Source of the DNA: Terrisporobacter othiniensis
GTDB lineage: Bacteria; Bacillota; Clostridia; Peptostreptococcales; Peptostreptococcaceae
NCBI RefSeq assembly: GCF_000808015.1
Contig: NZ_JWHR01000057.1
Location: forward strand, 1-41,321
Length of the DNA: 41,321 bases
Direction: 5' to 3'
In this document: positions 1 through 7,946 of the stretch, piece by piece
Position numbering within the stretch: position 1 is the stretch's first letter
Layout of the letters: every line of letters begins with the position of its first letter
Made by a program: the position numbers and the translations under genes
The notes under the pieces: model-generated
What the model was told of the DNA's origin: nothing
What the model saw: the letters and a program-made list of their open reading frames with translations, nothing else
The model's database searches: none

Positions 1-64
1 ATTTTATATTACAAAAAATATATAATACAAAATTAAGCGGATAATTATATAAAAGGAGAAAATA

Positions 65-547
65 ATGAAGAGAACAGATTACATATCATGGGATGAATAT
101 TTTATGGGGATATCTTTATTATCAGGAATGAGAAGTAAAGATCCATCAACACAAGTTGGTGCTTGCATAGTAGATAAAAATAATAGAATAGTATCGATTG
201 GTTATAATGGTTTTGTTAATGGATGTAGTGATGAAGATTTTCCATGGGAAAGAGAAGGGGATTTTCTTCAAACTAAATACCCATATGTAGTTCATGCAGA
301 ACAAAATGCAATTTTAAATGCGAGAGGAAAGTCTTTAGAGGGGTGCAGTATTTATGTTAATTTATTCCCTTGTCATGATTGTGCTAGAAATATAATTCAA
401 TCTGGTATAAAAAAGGTATATTATTTAGATGATAAATATGCACAAACAGATTCAACAAAAGCATCTAAATATATGTTTGAAAAAGCAAAAGTGCAATGCA
501 TAAAATTAGAACCAAGTATAGAAAAAATAGAAATCGTATTTAAATAA
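65..547 (+). CDS. deoxycytidylate (dCMP) deaminase
   Basis: Zinc-dependent deaminase that converts dCMP to dUMP, the substrate of thymidylate synthase. The 160-residue protein has both zinc-site motifs of the cytidine/dCMP deaminase superfamily: H77-A-E79 (zinc ligand and catalytic glutamate) and P-C103-H-D-C106 (the two cysteine ligands). The N-terminal SKDPSTQVGACIVD stretch is typical of the ComEB/dCMP deaminase branch rather than of free cytidine deaminases. The length is normal for the family. The ATG follows an AAGGAG ribosome site, and a TATAAT-like -10 lies at about 21-26. The gene stands just upstream of nrdD-folD-thyX-nrdG, which fits its role in dTMP supply, but a terminator separates it from them. 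The family call is firm. Allosteric control by dCTP/dTTP is known in some members but was not assessed here. Confidence 0.93.
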   Translation: MKRTDYISWDEYFMGISLLSGMRSKDPSTQVGACIVDKNNRIVSIGYNGFVNGCSDEDFPWEREGDFLQTKYPYVVHAEQNAILNARGKSLEGCSIYVNLFPCHDCARNIIQSGIKKVYYLDDKYAQTDSTKASKYMFEKAKVQCIKLEPSIEKIEIVFK

Positions 548-556
548 AATTAATTA

Positions 557-600
557 AAAGAAATATATTATGATGAATTTCATTTTATATTTCTTTTTTT
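557..600 (+). terminator. intrinsic terminator after dCMP deaminase
   Basis: An 11-bp inverted repeat (557-567 with 586-596, AAAGAAATATA/TATATTTCTTT) runs into a T tract ending at 600. The stem is AT-rich, so its strength is uncertain. It separates the dCMP deaminase from the nrdD promoter. Confidence 0.7.
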
Positions 601-743
601 GTGTGAAAATACAGTTAGAATTATTTGATTTTTAATTAATATGAAATAATGAATTTTTGTAAAATTATGTAAAAAATTATAAAAAAATTTCAATGTATTT
701 GTACACCTTAATCTTAGGTTGGTGGCTAAAAATTTAAAAAGTA

Positions 744-837
744 TTGACAAAAATAAAGTTGGAAAATTAAAAATAAATCACTTGATTAAACACCATATGT
801 AGTATAGAATATACAAGGTGATTACTATATATAGTGT
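744..837 (+). promoter_or_regulatory. nrdD operon promoter with two tandem NrdR-type boxes
   Basis: Two sequences match the NrdR box consensus (acaCwAtATATwGtgt): box 1 at 790-805 (ACACCATATGTAGTAT) and box 2 at 822-837 (TTACTATATATAGTGT). Their starts are 32 bp apart, about three helical turns, which is the usual phasing of NrdR box pairs. A sigma-A promoter, TTGATT (782-787), 17 bp, TAGAAT (805-810), is overlapped by box 1, and box 2 lies just downstream over the expected start site. A second possible -35 (TTGACA, 744-749) lies upstream with a poor -10. The arrangement implies repression by dATP-bound NrdR. The rest of the 548-950 gap is AT-rich leader with no further structure that I can support, apart from a negligible 4-codon ATG frame near 860. 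Confidence 0.78.
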
Positions 838-957
838 TTTATTAAAAGGATAATGGGTATGAAACTTCTATAAAAGTCAATAGGTTTACATAAAAAGATT
901 AAAAAATTAATTTATATAGATAAGAATAGATATCATTCTGATCAAAAGGAGATGCTT

Positions 958-3087
958 ATGAAAACAGAGTTAAATATAATCAAAAGAGATGGAAAAGTTG
1001 TAAAATTCGATAAAAATAAGATTGAATATGCTATATTAAAAGCGATGAAATATGGTAGTGGAGTGTATATACCAGAAATAGCCAAAGAAATAGCTGAAGA
1101 TATAGAAGCTATTTGTATGGAACGTGATACGAGTGCAACAGTTTATAAAGTAGAAGAAATGGTGTATACAAAGTTAATTGATTATAAGCAAAAACTGACA
1201 GCTAAAGCATATGAAGGATATAGAGCAGTACAATCATTTAAGAGAACGATAAATACAACAGACGATAGCATCCTAGGCTTGTTAGATAAAAGTAATGAAG
1301 ATGTTTTAAATGAAAATTCAAATAAAAATGGTGTATTAGCTTCTACTCAAAGGGATTTAGTAGCAGGAGAGGTATCTAAAGATATGTCCAGAAGAAAGCT
1401 AATACCTGCCCATATAGTTCACGCACATGACGAAGGTGTTCTTCATTATCATGATATGGACTATGCAATGCAGCCGATACATAACTGTATGTTAATTAAC
1501 TTAGAAGATATGTTAACTAATGGAACAGTTATTAATAATAAATTAGTAGAGTCTCCAAAATCTTTTGGAACAGCATGCACTATAGTTACTCAAATTATAG
1601 CCCAAATAGCAAGTGCTCAATACGGTGGAAATACAATAACAATAAAACATATAGCACCATTTTTAAGGGTATCGTACAATAAATATTTAAATAAATACAA
1701 ACAAAAATACTCTCTTGAGATGGCTGAAGAACTAGCTGAAGAGAGGATGATGGAAGAATTAAAATCAGGTATACAAACTGTTAGATATCAGTTGTCAACT
1801 CTTCATACGAGTAATGGTCAGTCACCATTCTGTACTATATATTTAGAAATAGAAGAAGGTCATGAATATGAAAGAGAAATGGCATTAATTTGTGAAGAAA
1901 TGATAGTACAAAGATTAGAGGGAATGAAAAACTATAAAGGTCAAGTAATAGGTGAAGAGTTCCCTAAATTAGTTTACTTATTAGATGAACACAACTGTTT
2001 AGAAGGTGGGAAATACGATTATATAACAAAACTTGCTGCAAAATGTAACACAAAACGATTAGTACCTGATTATCAAAGTGCAAAAATGATGAGAAAAAAT
2101 TATGATGGAGAAACATTCCCTCCAATGGGTTGCAGATCACACTTAAGTAACTGGAAAGATGAAAATGGAAATTATAAATGGTACGGAAGATTCAATCAGG
2201 GGGTTATCTCTTTAAACTTAGTACAAGTTGCATTAACAGCAGAAAAAGATATGAATAAATTCTGGAATATATTAGATGAAAGATTAGATCTTTGTAAAGA
2301 AGCATTAATGGTTAGACATAATTTATTAAAAGGGACAACATCTGATATATCACCAATTCACTGGCAACATGGTGGAATAGCTAGGCTTGAAAAAGGTGAG
2401 AAAATTGATTCTTTACTAGATGGCGGGTATTCAACGCTTTCTCTAGGATATGTTGGTATATATGAAATGACTCAAGCAATGCTTGGGGTATCTCATACAA
2501 CAAAAGAAGGTGAAAAGTTTGCCCTTCAAGTAATGAATTATTTAAGTGATAAATGTAGCGAGTGGAAAAAAGAAACTGGACTTGGATTTGGTCTTTATGG
2601 AACTCCAGGAGAAAGTTTAACTTCAAGATTCTGCAGAATAGATAAGCAAAAGTTTGGAGAAATAAAAAATGTAACAGATAGAATGTACTATACAAACTCA
2701 TATCATGTTCATGTTTCTGAAGAAATAGATGCTTTCTCTAAATTAAAGTTTGAGAGCAAATTCCATGATATAAGTTTAGGCGGATGCATAAGTTATGTAG
2801 AGGTTCCAGATATGAGTAAAAACTTGCCAGCTGTTGAACAAATCATAAACTATATTTATCATAATATACAATACGCTGAAATAAATACTAAGCCAGATGT
2901 TTGCTTCGCATGTGATTATACTGGAGAAATAAAGTTAGATGATAATTTAGAATGGTATTGTCCAAACTGTGGAAATAAAGATAAAGATGAAATGCAAGTT
3001 ATGAGAAGAACTTGTGGTTATATAGGATCAAATATGTGGGGTAAAGGTCGTACACAAGAAATTGGAGAAAGAGTATTACATTTATAG
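958..3087 (+). CDS. nrdD: anaerobic ribonucleoside-triphosphate reductase, class III, large subunit
   Basis: Glycyl-radical enzyme that reduces ribonucleoside triphosphates to dNTPs without oxygen. Features in order: an N-terminal ATP-cone (about residues 5-95, starting IIKRDGKVVKFDKNKI), the large ten-stranded barrel, a four-cysteine zinc site (CFAC and CPNC, about residues 660-683), and the C-terminal glycyl-radical motif RTCGYIG with the radical glycine near residue 687. The start is set at 958. An in-frame ATG at 952 touches the AAAAGGAG ribosome site with no spacing, whereas 958 has 6 nt. Length (709 residues) is normal. It is activated by NrdG, encoded at 4915 behind folD and thyX. The hairpin at 3090-3113 after it lacks a T run, so transcription can continue into folD. 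Confidence 0.96.
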   Translation: MKTELNIIKRDGKVVKFDKNKIEYAILKAMKYGSGVYIPEIAKEIAEDIEAICMERDTSATVYKVEEMVYTKLIDYKQKLTAKAYEGYRAVQSFKRTINTTDDSILGLLDKSNEDVLNENSNKNGVLASTQRDLVAGEVSKDMSRRKLIPAHIVHAHDEGVLHYHDMDYAMQPIHNCMLINLEDMLTNGTVINNKLVESPKSFGTACTIVTQIIAQIASAQYGGNTITIKHIAPFLRVSYNKYLNKYKQKYSLEMAEELAEERMMEELKSGIQTVRYQLSTLHTSNGQSPFCTIYLEIEEGHEYEREMALICEEMIVQRLEGMKNYKGQVIGEEFPKLVYLLDEHNCLEGGKYDYITKLAAKCNTKRLVPDYQSAKMMRKNYDGETFPPMGCRSHLSNWKDENGNYKWYGRFNQGVISLNLVQVALTAEKDMNKFWNILDERLDLCKEALMVRHNLLKGTTSDISPIHWQHGGIARLEKGEKIDSLLDGGYSTLSLGYVGIYEMTQAMLGVSHTTKEGEKFALQVMNYLSDKCSEWKKETGLGFGLYGTPGESLTSRFCRIDKQKFGEIKNVTDRMYYTNSYHVHVSEEIDAFSKLKFESKFHDISLGGCISYVEVPDMSKNLPAVEQIINYIYHNIQYAEINTKPDVCFACDYTGEIKLDDNLEWYCPNCGNKDKDEMQVMRRTCGYIGSNMWGKGRTQEIGERVLHL

Positions 3088-3089
3088 AG

Positions 3090-3115
3090 GAAAAGGTGCT
3101 TGTGCGCCTTTTCTA
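3090..3115 (+). other. intergenic hairpin without U tract between nrdD and folD
   Basis: A 10-bp stem (3090-3099 with 3104-3113, GAAAAGGTGC/GCGCCTTTTC, one G-U pair) closes a TTGT loop. It is followed by TATTGT, not a T run, so it is more likely an mRNA-processing or stabilising hairpin, or a partial attenuator, than a full terminator. It could set the ratio of nrdD to folD-thyX-nrdG mRNA. Confidence 0.55.
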
Positions 3116-3149
3116 TTGTACATAAAGATATTAAAAGGAAGGTAAGTAA

Positions 3150-4001
3150 ATGACATTACTAGATGCTAGACAATTAGTAACAAAAAAAATAGCTGAATTA
3201 AAATACAGAGTAAATAAATTAAGTAAAAAACCTTCTCTAGTAATAATTAGAGTAGGAGAAGATTTTGCAAGTGGAAAATATGTATCAAATAAAATTAAAA
3301 AGTGTGAAGAAGTTGGAATAGATTCCAAAATAATTCATTTAGATGAAAATGTTAGTCAAGATGAAGTAGAAAAAATTATTATAGATTTAAATAAAGATAA
3401 AGGTGTAACAGGCGTTCTATTACAACTACCGATACCGAAGCATTTAGATGAAGATTACCTTACAAATCTTATTAAAGATGAAAAAGATGTGGATGGATTT
3501 ACTGTAGGAAATATGGGTAAATTAGCACTTAATTTAGATGGAAATGTAGCATGTACTCCTAGGGGGATAATGACATTATTAAAAGAATTCGAAATAGATA
3601 TTGAAGGTAAGGACATTCTTATAATAAATCGTTCTAGTATAGTTGGAAAGCCGTTGGCACAATTATTTTTGAGAGAAAATGCCACAGTGACTATAGCACA
3701 TAGTAAAACTAAAAATTTAAAGGATAAGATTGCATCAGCGGATATAGTTGTCACAGCAGTAGGAAAAGCTAATTTCCTAAGAACAGAAGATTTTTCTAAT
3801 AATACTACAATCATAGATGTATCAATTAACTTTAATGAAGAAGGAAAAATGTGTGGTGATGTGTGTAAAGAAGATTATCATGCTATAGTAAATGAAAAAC
3901 AATGTAACTTGACTCCTGTACCAAATGGGGTAGGTCAAATGACTGTAATAGAATTAATTGAACAAACAATAGAAATTGCTGAAAAAGAGGAGAGTAAATA
4001 A
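3150..4001 (+). CDS. folD: bifunctional methylenetetrahydrofolate dehydrogenase/cyclohydrolase
   Basis: Interconverts 5,10-methylene-, methenyl- and 10-formyl-tetrahydrofolate in the cytosol. Here it supplies the methylene-THF that ThyX needs. The 283-residue protein has the expected motifs: the YVSNKIKKCEEVGI helix with the catalytic lysine, QLPIP, DVDGF, CTPRGIM and the Rossmann segment NRSSIVGKPLA. Two family signatures are slightly divergent. The usual GRS before xxVGKP is NRS, and the usual PVPGGVGPMT is PVPNGVGQMT. Both loops keep their key Ser and Gly residues, so activity is expected. The ribosome site AAGGAAGG precedes the ATG. The TAA overlaps the thyX ATG by one base, indicating translational coupling. 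Confidence 0.95.
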   Translation: MTLLDARQLVTKKIAELKYRVNKLSKKPSLVIIRVGEDFASGKYVSNKIKKCEEVGIDSKIIHLDENVSQDEVEKIIIDLNKDKGVTGVLLQLPIPKHLDEDYLTNLIKDEKDVDGFTVGNMGKLALNLDGNVACTPRGIMTLLKEFEIDIEGKDILIINRSSIVGKPLAQLFLRENATVTIAHSKTKNLKDKIASADIVVTAVGKANFLRTEDFSNNTTIIDVSINFNEEGKMCGDVCKEDYHAIVNEKQCNLTPVPNGVGQMTVIELIEQTIEIAEKEESK

Positions 4002-4864
4002 TGGAAACAAAATTAAGAGTAAAACTTATATCACACACAATGAATCCAGAGCTTGTTATAGCTACAGCAGGTAAGCTTTGTTATTCACCATCAAATATTG
4101 ATGATTTAATGGAAAAGCAAACACCAGAAAGTATTGAAAGATTTGTAAATATGATTACTTCTATTGGTCATGGAAGCGTGCTAGAACATACTAGCTTTAC
4201 TTTTGCTATAGAAGGAGTATCTAGAAGCTTAACACATCAATTAGTTAGACATAGAATAGCATCTTATAGCCAACAATCTCAAAGATATGTTAAAGAAACT
4301 CAGTTTGAATACGTAATTCCACAAGATATAAAAAATAATCCTATATTAGAGCAGAGCTACAAAAATCATATGGAAGATAGTCAAAGATTATATGACGATA
4401 TAGTTGATAAATTAATATATGATTATGTTTATAATGAGGAAATGTACGGTAAATTAATAGATATTCAACTGAAAAAATGTAGTATAGATAAAGATGAATT
4501 TGAAGTATGGAAAGAAGAACATAAATCGTGTGAAAATTTCGTAGAATCATTAAGAACATCATATAAAAAGCTATGTTCAACTTTAGAAAAGAAAGCAATT
4601 GAAAATGCTAGATATATATTCCCAAATGCTTGTGAAACAAAAATAATATGTACAATGAATTTAAGAAGTTTAATAAACTTCTGTCATCATAGATGTTGTA
4701 GAAGAGCACAGGAAGAAATCAATAAATTAGCATGGGCCATGGTAGACGAAGTTGAAAAAGTAAGTACATTATTTGCTAAAACTCTTGGGGCAAGTTGTCA
4801 ATTTGGACCATGTCCAGAAGGTACTATGTGCTGTATGATGCCTTATGAAAAAAAGAATAAATAA
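4001..4864 (+). CDS. thyX: FAD-dependent thymidylate synthase
   Basis: Flavin-dependent enzyme that methylates dUMP to dTMP using methylene-THF and NAD(P)H. It is unrelated to ThyA. The diagnostic ThyX motif RHRxxSxxxxSxR is present from residue 83 (RHRIASYSQQSQR). A second conserved region, NLRSLINFCHHRCCRRAQEEI, forms the flavin/dUMP site. At 287 residues it is longer than a minimal ThyX (about 220-250), with an insertion around residues 140-185 rich in charged residues. The C terminus is cysteine-rich (CQFGPCPEGTMCC), a tail also known in clostridial ThyX proteins. It starts inside the folD stop codon. The order folD-thyX places the cofactor-generating enzyme next to its consumer. Confidence 0.95.
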   Translation: METKLRVKLISHTMNPELVIATAGKLCYSPSNIDDLMEKQTPESIERFVNMITSIGHGSVLEHTSFTFAIEGVSRSLTHQLVRHRIASYSQQSQRYVKETQFEYVIPQDIKNNPILEQSYKNHMEDSQRLYDDIVDKLIYDYVYNEEMYGKLIDIQLKKCSIDKDEFEVWKEEHKSCENFVESLRTSYKKLCSTLEKKAIENARYIFPNACETKIICTMNLRSLINFCHHRCCRRAQEEINKLAWAMVDEVEKVSTLFAKTLGASCQFGPCPEGTMCCMMPYEKKNK

Positions 4865-4914
4865 GGTTAAATTTTAGTTTTAAAAATTCCAAATACTAAA
4901 AGGAGCATAATAAT

Positions 4915-5424
4915 ATGAGAATAAATAGAATTAAAGATAATGATATAGCAAATGGATTTGGGATTACTATGTCTCTTTGGACCCAAGGTTGTCCTCACCA
5001 TTGTAAAGGATGCTTTAATGGAGAGACTTGGAGCTTTACAGATGGAGAAGAGTTTACTGAAGATAAACTAAATTATATTATAGATAATATTGATAAACAC
5101 AATATAAAAAGAGATTTATCCATATTAGGAGGAGAACCTCTTTGTCCCGAAAATATTGAGGGAGTTATTTATGTATGTAAGACATTTAAAGATAAATATC
5201 CAGATAAAAAAATATATTTGTGGACAGGTTATACTGTTGAAAACTTTAATGAAGCTCAAAAAGAAATTTTTAAATATGCAGATATTTTAGTAGATGGCAA
5301 GTTTGAAGAAGATAAAAAAAATATATCTCTTATATTAAGAGGATCATCAAATCAAAGGGTTATAAATACTAAAGAAACAATAAAAGAAAATCAAGTAATA
5401 TTATTTGAGTTAGATAATAAATAA
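4915..5424 (+). CDS. nrdG: anaerobic ribonucleotide reductase activating protein (radical SAM)
   Basis: Radical S-adenosylmethionine enzyme that installs the glycyl radical on NrdD. The 169-residue protein carries the CX3CX2C cluster motif at C26, C30 and C33 (CPHHCKGC), and the GGEP SAM-binding motif (LGGEPLCPEN). Length is typical for NrdG. The ATG has an AAAGGAGC ribosome site and lies 50 bp after thyX with no terminator between, so it is probably the last gene of nrdD-folD-thyX-nrdG. Splitting nrdD and nrdG with two thymidylate genes is less common than the adjacent nrdDG arrangement. Confidence 0.95.
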   Translation: MRINRIKDNDIANGFGITMSLWTQGCPHHCKGCFNGETWSFTDGEEFTEDKLNYIIDNIDKHNIKRDLSILGGEPLCPENIEGVIYVCKTFKDKYPDKKIYLWTGYTVENFNEAQKEIFKYADILVDGKFEEDKKNISLILRGSSNQRVINTKETIKENQVILFELDNK

Positions 5425-5429
5425 TATAA

Positions 5430-5458
5430 AAAGGAGCTATTAAATAGCTTCTTTTTTT
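5430..5458 (+). terminator. intrinsic terminator ending the nrdD-nrdG operon
   Basis: A GAGCTATT-type stem (about 5433-5440 with 5443-5451, ending AATAGCTTC) is followed by seven T residues immediately after the nrdG stop. Confidence 0.85.
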
Positions 5459-5543
5459 GAAATTAAATTACTTATAAATCTAACAAGTTGCTATAATATA
5501 AATTAAAGAAGAAAATTACTCTTAATGGGGGAGATGATAGCTT

Positions 5544-6749
5544 ATGTTAGGGGTAGCTTTAGAAGGTGGTGGAGCAAGAGGCGCATTTCATATTGGAGCA
5601 ATTAAAGCTTTATTAGAAGAAGGGTATGAAATAGATGGAATAGTGGGAACATCTATAGGTGCTTTTAATGCAGCTATGGTTGCTCAGGGCGACTTTGAAA
5701 AATGTTTTGATATGTGGAGTAATATTACACCACAACAACTATTTGATATAGAAGATAGGCATATGGCAAATGTAATAAATAGAAACCTTGATATAAAAAC
5801 AATATCCTATTTTTCCGGCGAAGCAAAGAAGATAATTGCTAATAGAGGAATCGATACAGAAAATTTACGAAAAGTTGTAGATGAACTAGTTGATGAGGAA
5901 AAATTAAGAAATAGTAATATAGATTTTGGACTCGTTACTGTTGAATTAGGGCCTTTAAGTCCCATAGAAGTATTTAAAGAAGATATTCCAGAGGGAAAAA
6001 TAAAAGACTATATAATGGCAAGTGCTAGATATCCAGGATTAAAAATGGAACCACTAGATGGCAAGGCGTATTTAGATGGAGGGCTTTATGATAATTGTCC
6101 AGTTAGTCTTTTAGCAAAAAAAAATTATGATAAGATAATAGCTATAAGATTAAACTCTAGTAGAAAATTGAAACATGTTGATGAAAATACTAATGTTGTT
6201 GAAATTCAACCCTCTATGGATTTGGGAGGAACATTTATTTTCACAAAAGATTTAGCTCACAGAAATATTAAACTTGGTTATTATGATGCAATTAAGGCTA
6301 TAAGAAAGTTAAGGGGAAGAGAGTATTATATAGAACCAGTAGATGATGACCTAATTTTTAATAAGCTTTTAGAATTACCTGATGACTTAATTTTAGATAT
6401 AGGAAGAAGTATGGGACTAGAAGATATTCCTGTCAAAAGAATGTTGTTTGAATTTATATTACCTAATATATCTAAGTATTTAACTTTAAATAAAGAAGAT
6501 AATTATCAAGATATCATTATTGCCCTTTTGGAAAATATGGCAAAGGAAAGACAAATAGAGAAGTTTAAAATATATTCTTTGTTAGATTTTTTAAATCTAA
6601 TAAAAGATAATGAAAAAGAAGGGAATTTTCATAATAAAATACAACTTAGTTTGAGAGGATTAAAAAGAAAAGCAATTGAAAATTTTACTCAAGTAAATGT
6701 TGATATTATAAATGAAAAATTATTATGTTTGTTAGATGAAGAAGAATAA
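5544..6749 (+). CDS. patatin-like phospholipase family protein
   Basis: Predicted cytosolic or membrane-associated lipid acyl hydrolase with a Ser-Asp dyad. The patatin domain covers about residues 3-205: the oxyanion-hole motif GGGARG (8-13), the nucleophile elbow G35-T-S37-I-G39 and the catalytic Asp in LDGGLYDN (about residue 178). The remaining ~190 residues are largely helical and charged, without a motif I can name; similar C-terminal extensions occur in Firmicutes patatin-like proteins. There is no signal peptide. A TATAAT (5492-5497) with a weak -35 near 5468 gives a candidate promoter, and the ribosome site is GGGGGAG. The gene is monocistronic between two terminators. Substrate is unknown. 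Confidence 0.9.
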   Translation: MLGVALEGGGARGAFHIGAIKALLEEGYEIDGIVGTSIGAFNAAMVAQGDFEKCFDMWSNITPQQLFDIEDRHMANVINRNLDIKTISYFSGEAKKIIANRGIDTENLRKVVDELVDEEKLRNSNIDFGLVTVELGPLSPIEVFKEDIPEGKIKDYIMASARYPGLKMEPLDGKAYLDGGLYDNCPVSLLAKKNYDKIIAIRLNSSRKLKHVDENTNVVEIQPSMDLGGTFIFTKDLAHRNIKLGYYDAIKAIRKLRGREYYIEPVDDDLIFNKLLELPDDLILDIGRSMGLEDIPVKRMLFEFILPNISKYLTLNKEDNYQDIIIALLENMAKERQIEKFKIYSLLDFLNLIKDNEKEGNFHNKIQLSLRGLKRKAIENFTQVNVDIINEKLLCLLDEEE

Positions 6750-6788
6750 AAAACAGATAAGTTTGTTTTTCAAACTTATCTGTTTTTT
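6748..6788. terminator. bidirectional terminator between convergent genes
   Basis: A near-perfect 16-bp stem (AAAACAGATAAGTTTG paired with CAAACTTATCTGTTTT) with a TTTTT loop, T-rich on both exits. It serves both the patatin gene and the convergent minus-strand gene, whose stop codon lies inside it. Confidence 0.88.
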
Positions 6789-7761
6789 ACTTGAAAAGTT
6801 CGGAAAAATTTCCTCCATATTCAATTCCAGCACTAAGACCAATATCTTCAAATATTTTTTTATTTAATTTAGTATCTTCTAGAAGAATATAAACTTGACC
6901 ATTTATGGTTTCTTTTACAGTGGATTTCATTGAGCCTTTATTAGGAGCTTTTAAGACTAAGAAATCTTTTTGATTTGTAAAAGTCTTTAGGGTTAATTTT
7001 AGATTCTTTTTAGTTACAGTTAAGGAGATATCATCACCAAAATGCTGTATATTAATTTTACTATGATTAATTGTAGTAAAACTGTAGAAATCATTTTCTA
7101 AGGTAACACCTATAAGAAAACCAGTGAAGTTCTTTATTGGAAAAGGTATAGTTCCTATAGAACAACTTACAGAAGCTTTTCTACTTTTAAAAGAGTTACT
7201 TTGAATCCATAACCAAGATTTTGGGAAACTCTTGCCCCAATTTTTTTCGATATATATTTTTCCACCTGTAAAATCTATATTTACACCATTAATATTTAAA
7301 TCTCCTACAATAGATCCGTTTAGAACACAGACTTGTGAATAGCATTCCATAAATTTTAAATAATTATAAAATCCCATACTACCAGGATTAATAATACTAT
7401 CAGGCCATTTAACTAAGTTTTTAAATATTAGATTACCGTGGATATTTAAATTATTGTAAGCTATGGATAGATTCATACTTCTCAAAGTAAATATATTAGA
7501 ATTAATACATACCCTAAATTTACTATTATTATATTTAAAATCATTTATATTATAAGATAGATAATTAAAATTAGACTCCTTTCCATTTATAACTTGTATA
7601 AAACAGTGATGATCAGATTTGTCATTACCATAAGAGACACCAGGAATTATAGCAAGTTTATAATCATTTTTTTTATCAACTATTTTGAAGTACCATCCTT
7701 CGAAGAAGTTTTTACTCTTATGTTTTCCATGATATAAATTGGGATTAAAATTTTCTTTCAT
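6787..7761 (-). CDS. tocopherol-cyclase-like family protein
   Basis: The 324-residue protein has the hallmark motifs of the tocopherol cyclase-like family (plant VTE1 and cyanobacterial relatives): an N-terminal YHG...FFEGWYFKIVD, then in the middle EKNWGKSFPKSWLWIQSN. The family is a split lipocalin-like beta fold, and alternating beta-strand patterns are visible throughout. There is no signal peptide or membrane segment. Tocopherol is not expected in this kind of organism, so the substrate is unknown; an isoprenoid or lipid ligand is a guess. The ATG has a strong AGGAGG ribosome site on the minus strand. It is convergent with the patatin gene and divergent from the methyltransferase at 7947. 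The family call is good, the function unproven. Confidence 0.8.
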   Translation of the reverse strand: MKENFNPNLYHGKHKSKNFFEGWYFKIVDKKNDYKLAIIPGVSYGNDKSDHHCFIQVINGKESNFNYLSYNINDFKYNNSKFRVCINSNIFTLRSMNLSIAYNNLNIHGNLIFKNLVKWPDSIINPGSMGFYNYLKFMECYSQVCVLNGSIVGDLNINGVNIDFTGGKIYIEKNWGKSFPKSWLWIQSNSFKSRKASVSCSIGTIPFPIKNFTGFLIGVTLENDFYSFTTINHSKINIQHFGDDISLTVTKKNLKLTLKTFTNQKDFLVLKAPNKGSMKSTVKETINGQVYILLEDTKLNKKIFEDIGLSAGIEYGGNFSELFK

Positions 7762-7946
7762 AAAAAGTACCTCCTGCTTATATCATTATTAATATCAAAA
7801 ATAAGAGAAAATATAACAAGAATAAGAAATATCATTACTATTTATATTAAAAAGTATTATAAGTATATAAAAAATTTAGTTATATAATAATACTTAATGG
7901 TATAATAAGTAATACAATTAAGAAAAATGAAAAATAGGTGATATGA

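Noticed and set aside
2381..2701. 106-codon minus-strand frame inside nrdD
   Set aside because: Lies wholly opposite conserved NrdD coding sequence, has low-complexity Leu/Phe-rich translation and no ribosome site.
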